Source: Amblyomma americanum
Taxonomy: Eukaryota; Arthropoda; Arachnida; Ixodida; Ixodidae
Assembly: GCF_052857255.1 (NCBI RefSeq)
Contig: NC_135505.1
Coordinates: 49,537,507 to 49,601,506 of the forward strand
Reading direction: 5' to 3'
DNA: 64,000 nucleotides
In this document: positions 56,612 through 64,000 of the stretch, in pieces
How the letters are laid out: each line of letters opens with the position of its first letter
How positions within the stretch are numbered: position 1 is the stretch's first letter
Notes under the pieces: generated by a model
Databases searched by the model: none
What the model was told of the DNA's origin: nothing
What the model saw: only the letters and a program-made list of their open reading frames with translations
Program-made: the position numbers and the translations under genes

Positions 56612-59600
56612 CAACTTATGCCGCATGACAGACTTCTCGAATAAAAAAAAAATCTGCATGCCATCACGGAAGCCGTAACGATACTCTGCCTCAAAACCTG
56701 GACCTCTTAATTGGGACTTATAGTCAAACCACCTGAAACTCCATTATGCAGAATAAAATCCTGAGCCCTGTATTTCAACTCCATTGCGAAAAAAAGCTCT
56801 CAGAGATAAAGTTAACAATGAAAGAAAGCTTTGCTAAAGTTGTTTTAATTGCGAAGAAAAAAAGAAGCCGAAGGAGGGGCTCATGACAACTCCCGTAGCT
56901 TGGGGACTGCTATCGTAGGATATTCTGAGAGCTGTCCAAAAAGGTAGAGCCACAACCTTGGTCAAACTGCAGTACCGTCACTCAAGGCACCGGAAGAAAA
57001 CTGCCGCGGGGTTTAAATGCAGCGGTGCTGAGTGAAAAAAAGCCGCCTTAAAAATTTAATTGAATGCATTCTCGTTTACGTACATCACCATTCTCAGTTT
57101 TCATCAATAATGTTAAGTGGTTCGCGTTCAGAAAATCAGAGAACGCTTTGGCGAAGCTCTCATTTACCTCTCAGCTGATTGTTAGAACAAACTTAAAACT
57201 CAAAGAGTTTTGGATAAGGGTCGTTTTTATCCCCCCGTAGCGCAAATAGTCATCGCTCCCTAGTACTGAAATATTTGCGAAGGAAATGAATGCCCTGTTG
57301 TTCCTTCCTAACAAGCAGCATGTGCAGCCGAAAAATCGATATATCTGATTAGATTCTCGTTTGTTTTGGTGACAGTTTCACGGAGACTTTCTGTATTGAG
57401 GGCCTAAGAATGAAAGTTCTACTTGTGCATTAAATAAAAAAGCCTTACAGAGGTTATAGAGTTCGCTGCGTGGTAAAAAGAACAGTAGGATTTTTTTTTG
57501 TCAATGAAATTAAGGAATAATGGAATACTTTAATATTACAGATGTGATGATTACCTTCGTACTTCCGATTACTCCGAGGTTTCTGGGGCTCACTTTTCTG
57601 CATTGTATAAAAAAAATTGCAAGCCATTGTTGTTTTAGTTCAATGGATTTGAAAGTGATGCTTACGCAAGCAATATTTTCGCAATGAATAGAGGTACCCT
57701 TTTTCATCGTCTGTAGCAGCCCATCAACAAAATCTAATAACGTCGCAAAACAAGGCAAGCTCAAAGAACAGACGCAAGACAACGCACTGCCAAGAACTGT
57801 TTTTTTTTACTCGATGCCACCCGATATGTACGCACGCAAGGAAAATTCACATCACTTGAAATGAAATAGGCCTCATATGTGGTGTAAATGCCAGGGATGA
57901 AAAAAACAAAAACTTTCTTGATCTAGATTATAGCATCTGTCATGATGTATTTATGTCTTTCTGTGTAATGTTTTCCTTTAAATTCACAAATGAAAAAGTT
58001 AATCGCACCTTGCATCGTGTTTTCCTTGTCCTCGGCTTGTGTTGCTGAAGTCATTAGCGAGAAACATGAACCGACTAGACGAGAAATAGGTTCTCAATAT
58101 TGATTCCGAAATTGTTTTAACTCTCTTTATTTTCAGTGACACTTAATTATCTTTCAAATGCGGAAAATTTGCAGGAACAGGCCACTGGAACCAGACTCCT
58201 AGTTCCTTGAAAATATCACTTCTGTACGGATCAGCGAAGGCACTCGTGTCAGGAAAGCACATGCGAAGGTAACTATCACTGAGTATCATTAGATCATCAG
58301 GTCAAAGTCAGGTTAAAGCTATGTTTAATTACTGATCTGTTACTGGTGTGTTTGGGTCCTTAACTGGTTTTTCAATTAATCACTACTTCAAGCTTTGCAG
58401 TAACGTTAAGATAGGACAACCGAGACGAAATGGCGAAATTATGGTGCAGCTCTTGGGTGGAACTCCGAACATTAGTTGCCCTAGAAAGGATTTAGTACGA
58501 AGTTTACTTGGTCTGAACGTTCATCATCCACTTGCGGGCTTCTACCATCGCAAATGTCCATCACTCAGCCGCGTTGGTTGAGTGGTGTGTGTTTTTTTTC
58601 TGTTCATTTTACTTTTTGTGCCAGAATTATGATGTGCACCAAGTCACAAAAATCATCACCCTAATGTGTCTACAGCTCTTTATAGCAACATTCTGGATTT
58701 ATAGTCTTGTGTGGTTCTATTTTATGCGTTTTAATTCTGGAATACTGTTGCACTCCAGTAGCCTGCGAACGCCTACGCAGGGAAAAAAGGCAGCACTTGT
58801 GTTTATTTTAAGTTCTTTTTCATGTTCCGGATATTAAGTTGTCATTGGGTGAACGGTTTTAAATTTTTTTTCTGAGAAAAATTGAAACAATAATTGCTTT
58901 CGATTTCAAGAGACAGCGTAATTATAGAATGAAACTACTGATGAAGACACCAAAAATTCATATAAGAATACGAGCCACGCTTACGGCACTTTCGCGAAGG
59001 AAATGTTCTTGCGTCCCCTTTAAATATCTTGCCCTTCCTATAGTCTTGTCGATGTGGGGTAAATTCAGCGCTAATTTACTTGCAGTATTGTTTTCCAGGA
59101 AGAATGCGACCACATCCACCAGACTCTCTGCGTATTAATGTATCGAATTACGTTATTATTTTCCTCTGCAGCCCTTAAAAAAGCTGGCCTTGTTTTTCAT
59201 CGGTGCTCTTGAATTTTTATGCCTCCTTCATGTTCCAGTTAGCAAGCGAGAAATCAAATTTGCGAGAATTTCGAGAAGAGCGCTCCATATATCGACTGCA
59301 AACCGAATATTTTGAGGCCTCCGGCACGGAAACTGAGCGGAGCCTGCTTGAATTTTGCTGTTATTGATTTCGAGACACTTCGACAAAATAATGTGTTTTT
59401 TTTGTTTTTGATTCCTGAGCGGAATGGAAAATTCGCGCGGTATCTTTGATCCTAAAGATTAATTACTCCCAAATGGGCCAGTGAGCTGTTTTCTTCCGGA
59501 ATTCCGATGCGCATTATCTTTCCCTGCTCTTCAATTTGTTCTGTTGATGTAATTTAAAAAAATAGCGATCTGAGCGATGAATATCAAAAGGAGGGCATGC

Positions 59601-59924
59601 AAGCGTTTGGGGCTCACTGAAACTTGCTTCGAATGAGCATATTTCCCATCTAAAGCTAATGACTTCAACATTCCAGTTTTTTCGTACCCGTATGCAAAAG
59701 TAACTTGCAAGCCTCCTGCAATATGCGGATTTACTTTTCAGTCGCTTCCAGAAAAATGGCCTCACTTACCGTGGGTGGAGGAGCGGGGGCCTGGAGGCGG
59801 GGAGAAATAGATGTATGCGTTAAGAGACTAGGAAGGCAATGTTATTAGGAATACAGAGAAGGTAGTTACAGTATCCGAAGAATTCGACACATGTCTATGC
59901 AGTAGCCAAGTAACCACGACGTTA
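56612..59924. other. no recognisable gene or element
   Basis: About 3.3 kb, AT-rich, with many short A and T runs. Short open frames are not supported by any motif. At 58560-58590 a weak A-box-like ccgcgttggttgagtggtg could be a SINE head relic. Confidence 0.5.
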
Positions 59925-60208
59925 ATGAAAGAGGCAGTAGAGCACATCAATGAGACCTCCCGCCAATAACGAAAGAGTAAGTAAAGAAAGCCTTAAGAGC
60001 AATGGAAAAGGGAAAAGCAGCTGGTGAAGTTCAGACAAAAATAGATTGGTTGAAGGACGGCGGGGAGGCTCAGGTAGAAAAATTAGCCACCCTGTATACG
60101 CAATGCCTTATGACATACAGCGTACCGAAATCTTATTCCGCAAGAAACGAAACATCAAGGACTTGAAATACTACACCGACCAGCTTACTGTGCGTTACCT
60201 ACAAGATG

Positions 60209-60632
60209 TTACCTAAGGTATTGACTAATAGAATCAGGTCAAGCTTATACTTTAATGAAACAAATGAACAGGAAGGTTCTTGTAAAGACTGCCCGACAAT
60301 GGACCATGCTCAAGCTATCAACAAGGTGATAGAGAAATGCGCAAAATATAAGAAACCCATATCCCGTGTGTTTCAAAATTTTCAGTGCATATTTGTCTTT
60401 GAAATACCGGGAAAGATACAAGACATTAACTGAGGTAATGGCTAATAGAATCAGCTAAACCTTACATTTTAATGAAAGAGATGATGAGGCACGTTTTCAT
60501 AAAGGCTACTTGACAATGGACCATGCTCACGTTATCAATCAGGTGATCGAGAAATGCGCAAAATGTACGCAACCCATATCCAGGATGTTTCAAATTTTAA
60601 AGTGCATATTTCTCTTTTAAAAACCGGGAAAG
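60209..60632 (+). repeat. direct duplication of about 215 bp within the RTE remnant
   Basis: 60209-60428 and 60435-60632 are diverged copies: both contain ctaatagaatcag, gacaatggaccatgctca, gagaaatgcgcaaaat, aacccatatcc and ccgggaaaga. Many substitutions separate them, so the duplication is old. Confidence 0.8.
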
Positions 60633-60639
60633 ACACTTA

Positions 60640-61680
60640 AGTACAGTCGCTGTAGCTTATTATACGGTAAGAATAAGCATGTATTGCACATATATTGGAT
60701 AAGTACATAAATTCGGCATACAGGCGAGGGTCCCAAAGTAAGCGACTCTCGCAGGACCCACAGTAGATCAATATAAAATTGAATAACAAACAAGCAGCAA
60801 TACAGACAAATACATTTAGTAGTAATAACAATGGAATTTTATGCAACAAAAGGCGCAAAAAAAGACATAATTATAGTTTTAATGTACATGAATAAATTGT
60901 AGAGTTGCAAGCAGTTGTAATCAAAGGCGATCACAGCTTTTTCAATTTCATAGTCAGCATCATGTTTAACGGTATCGAACATGAAAAACAAAAACGCTTT
61001 TGAAAGCTTCTAAAGTGCGCTAACACATGTCTAACATTGACAAAATGGCGTTGCCTAAATCAAATGCAGACTATGTTTACGTGTTTAATGACGCAGATGT
61101 TGATGTGATTCCCGTGCGACAACGCACAAGGGCGCCATTTTAGGAATCCGCAATGCGGCAAATCTGACTATCTATCAAAAGCATATTCCTCACGTGAGAT
61201 AATTGGGGCAACAATGGTAATCACAAATTTTATAAGCTAGCCTTGCCTTTACTGCCGGAAGCCTTCAATTTCTCAACATACTGTTGAGCCCTAAAAAATG
61301 TTGTGCCTTGCCCCGCAACACACATCTACAGACCACACCGAAGTATATTTTATTACTTCTCAAGGAAGATTCTGCGCCGAATAAAATGAACACACGTATC
61401 CAATCTTCACAGATTTCTAGAAAACATTTAACTGAGTCGAAACATCAAAAGTAAATTCAGCATTATAGAGTCTGGCTGTGAAGCGCCTTATGTAAAACAA
61501 CACCGAGATATCTAGATCAGCTGCAGAGCCTACATAAATAAAGCAATAAAATCCTAATAAAAGTTGGCAGGCAAGGACACCCGATCTCTCTAATTTTATC
61601 CACTTCCTGATCACTGCAGTTACTCAGAGCTCTGGATTCTGAACAGTTGTAGATGAAAGTTTAAAGTGAACACATTAGTA
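60640..61680. other. insertion of unknown type inside the RTE remnant
   Basis: AT-rich sequence separating the two halves of the RTE reverse transcriptase. The minus strand has a weak LINE 3'-end look near 60700-60860, but no motif is firm. Confidence 0.4.
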
Positions 61681-62370
61681 ATCTCCGATTCGTTGATGAC
61701 ATTGCCTTGCTAGCTTACTCAGAACATGAACTGCAAAACATAGTCAAAGATTTAGAGAAGAAGACCAGAACGGTGGGTTATAAATAATATTCAGCGAATG
61801 AAAGCAGTTGAATAAATTCGGAAGAGAACAGCCATTTAACTGGTGGCGAGACGTTGGATGTGGTAATGGGCTACGGCTACTTAGGGAAGGCAGTTAGCGC
61901 AGATCTGGATTATGAGTGTGAAATGACTAGAATTATAACAGTGGGGCAGAGAGCATTTAGCACGTACTCTGAGATCGTGAATGGGAGGTGACCGTTATCT
62001 TTGTCGAGAAAAGTATTTAATAGGTCTATCTTACTGGTACTCATCTACGGGACAGAAAAGTGGAGGCTAATGAAAAGGGTGCAACTTAAATTGAGGGCGA
62101 AACAGCGAGCTATGGAATGGCCAATGATTCGTGTAACGTGAAGAGACCGCAAGATGGCAGAGTGGGTTAAGAAACAAATGCGTGTTAAGGACATCCTTGT
62201 CGAAACCAAGAGGAAGAAATGGGCTTGAGCAGGACATGTAATGCGAAGGCAAGATAAGCTACTGTCGTCAAGGATATCGGCCTGAATTCCAAGAGAATTA
62301 AAGCGTATCTGTGAGGACATGGTTAATTAGATAGATATGGGAGAGACCTTTGTCCTACACTGTATAATTA

Positions 62371-63150
62371 GGCTAACTACGATGATTATGACCAGGGAAG
62401 ATAGTTCTTAAAATTGTTGTCTCTAAAATATTCTTGTCTTTAAGACACGGCGGTTATTTAGTAATAGCTGTAAGGTTATTGGCAGAAGCAGTTACGGGTG
62501 GTTACTTCAAACGGGAACTACTGCTCCGGTGCGGGTTCCTTGACGTCTGATTTCGCGATATAGTAATATTAACTTAGTTACTGAAGTTGAAGAGCATGTT
62601 TTTGATTTTTTCTTTCCAAATAAAGCTGGACTGCAATTTGCACTAATAAAGTTTTTAAGTGTGTGCCCTAATGGTATTTAGATAATACACGGTGAGGATT
62701 TCGATGATACAATTTTCCGCCTCCTAATTCTTTACATTCTTTTCATCAGATGGCTCGGTAGCTTTGTACAGAGCAAGTAACAAGTACTGTAAAAGTAGAA
62801 AGTAAGCAGCACATTGACAACATTATTTTCCGGTCATTGGGTAAAAATCTGTGTGACTTAAAAGGACGCTGCAGTGCTGTGAAGACGTCAAAGCCTTCCT
62901 AACTTCTGCTCACAATTTGTAGTGTGCAAAAATGAAAAAAAAAACACAAGGAAACCTGCCGCATTCTATTAGTGGCTGTGTCGTTCGGCTACTGGGCAAA
63001 AGTGTGCATCGCAGACGCCGTGTAGACCAAATGCAAGCATCGAGCTTGGTACCTCGAAAACAAAGATATTTTAAACACCGATTTCCGATACCGATAGAAG
63101 ATACAGAACCAGAATTGATTCCCGATGCACGTAATTGGTACTGTATCGTC
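62371..63150. other. no recognisable gene
   Basis: No coding, SINE or repeat signal that I can support. Confidence 0.45.
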
Positions 63151-63592
63151 GATACTTCGATCTTTTAGTTTGGATTTGGGCTTGGGATTTGGGGGTTTAA
63201 CATCCCAAAGCGACTCAGGCTATGAGGATACTGAAGAAGTTGGCGCGAAAAAAACGAGGACAAGCGAGACAAAAAAAGACAATTGTTTTTGTTGCCTTTG
63301 TCTTTGTCTCGCTTGTCCTCGTTTTTTCCGCGCCAACTTCTTCAGTACGCATATCAACCAACTAATCCAACTTTCTGCTCTCCTCATGCTATGAGGGATG
63401 GCGTAGTGGAGGGCTACTGATAATTTCGACCACCATTGGGTTCTGTAACGAGAACTGGCAATCGCACAGTACGCGGGTCTATGGGATATAGCCTTCATCA
63501 AAATGCGACCGCCGCGACCGAGATTGAGGCAGTGTCTTTAGGGCAGCCGAGCACCATAATCATTGAGCCACCGTGGCGGCTGATACTTCGAT
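63151..63592 (-). mobile_element. SINE, family B, full length, with a hairpin insertion
   Basis: SINE body 63162-63581 flanked by gatacttcgat at 63151-63161 and 63582-63592 (11 bp, identical). On the minus strand the tRNA-like head gccaccgtggctcaatgatt is at the right end; the tail (ttgggcttgggatttggggg on plus) is at the left. The family B body is interrupted at 63228-63387. Confidence 0.88.
63228..63387. mobile_element. hairpin element inserted in the SINE
   Basis: 160-bp insertion flanked by a 9-bp gctatgagg duplication (63219-63227 and 63388-63396). Arms of about 45 bp (63229-63273 and 63303-63347; tactgaagaagttggcgcg and its inverse) pair almost perfectly around a 29-bp centre. A further 40 bp follows the right arm before the duplication, so the hairpin is not symmetrical within the insert. 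No coding capacity. Confidence 0.8.
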
Positions 63593-64000
63593 ACATCAGA
63601 AAAATCCAACATTATTGAAGTTTGTAATGTGTTTAGGTAAATTAAGTTTTTCCGTGATTTCTCGAATATTCAGTGTATTAGGTATATTTCAGTGTTTTTG
63701 AAAAGGCTAAAAGGAACCCGGCCACTCGTATTTCTTTAAACTACAGTTTCTTGAAACTCTGTTGTAGGCGCAGCTGGTTACGTTAGAACTTTAGCTTTCG
63801 TCTGAAGTGCTGGTGGCGCTGAGACGATCACTTCCGTTATAAGCCTAGCAAAATTTTTCTTTTAAGCTTATTATGGTCATGTGAGATTGTCTGTGAACAA
63901 TTCACTACATACGCAGGAACCATAAGCATTTTTTCTTTTCTTTTTTTTTGTAATATTTACCATGTTGTCTGTGGTTCTGCCCCGTGCTAAAGAGTGCAAG
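63593..64000. other. no recognisable gene
   Basis: Nothing seen in the last 400 bp. Confidence 0.45.

Larger units (their letters stand above)
59925..62370 (+). mobile_element. RTE-like LINE remnant, interrupted and internally duplicated
   Basis: RT finger traces near 60000-60430 (NGKGKAAGE, MLPKVLTNRIRSSLYFN, MDHAQAINKVIEKCAKYKKP) and, after a 1-kb gap, the palm and C-terminal region at 61690-62340 (LRFVDDIALLAYSEHELQN, VMGYGYLGKAVSADLDYE, LIYGTEKWRLMK, AGHVMRRQD). The wording of the motifs fits RTE-type LINEs. No frame survives. The intervening 60640-61680 is unrelated and probably inserted. Confidence 0.7.

Overview
The window looks like a stretch of a chelicerate, most likely hard-tick (ixodid), nuclear genome. 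It is built almost wholly from transposable elements. I see split genes with GT-AG introns, tRNA-derived SINEs resembling the tick Ruka family, Penelope-like elements, several LINE clades and cut-and-paste DNA transposons with target-site duplications. I found no host gene, rRNA, functional tRNA, CRISPR array or bacterial-type operon that I could support. The tick assignment rests on recognising SINE and LINE families by eye, not on a search.

Layout, left to right. 1-4049: a CR1-like LINE (+), cut by a pogo-type element with TA target duplication (1163-1987) and by a SINE (3347-3668); a second SINE follows. 6512-11379: a complete PIF/Harbinger transposon with 3-bp TAA duplication and two convergent split genes (Myb/SANT-like protein and DDE transposase), both broken. 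11383-14120: a decayed LINE with zinc-knuckle ORF1, endonuclease and partial RT. 19634-21712: a roughly 495-bp tandem repeat carrying tRNA-like units, then a head-to-head inverted pair bordered by AT microsatellites. 22458-32562: a Gypsy LTR retrotransposon (-). Its 3' LTR is split by a 4.5-kb LINE (+) whose ORF1 keeps an SGNH-hydrolase triad; a SINE sits in its integrase and a CA microsatellite in its protease. 33060-35095: two Penelope-like fragments (-) with GIY-YIG remnants. 36716-39612: a LINE with RNase H (-). 40697-41205: a long fold-back repeat.

41227-48312 is the most interesting block. It is a large DNA transposon of ISL2EU type (PHIS group) with matching terminal inverted repeats and TA duplications. 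It has two convergent multi-exon genes: a THAP plus DDE transposase (-), and a partner protein (+) with a SWIM zinc finger, a YqaJ-type nuclease and a PHD finger. A LINE ORF1 fragment lies between them and a small Harbinger-type MITE sits in a transposase intron. After it come AT microsatellites with a possible Penelope hammerhead-ribozyme relic, a nearly full-length LINE with RNase H (51300-56456), more SINEs, a decayed RTE-like LINE (59925-62370) and, at 63162-63581, a SINE that has itself been invaded by a hairpin element.

The genes form self-contained mobile units rather than a pathway: each DNA transposon pairs a transposase with an accessory DNA-binding or nuclease protein, and the SINEs presumably use LINE machinery in trans. 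Nearly every coding unit has frameshifts or stop codons, and the nested insertions give a readable order of events.
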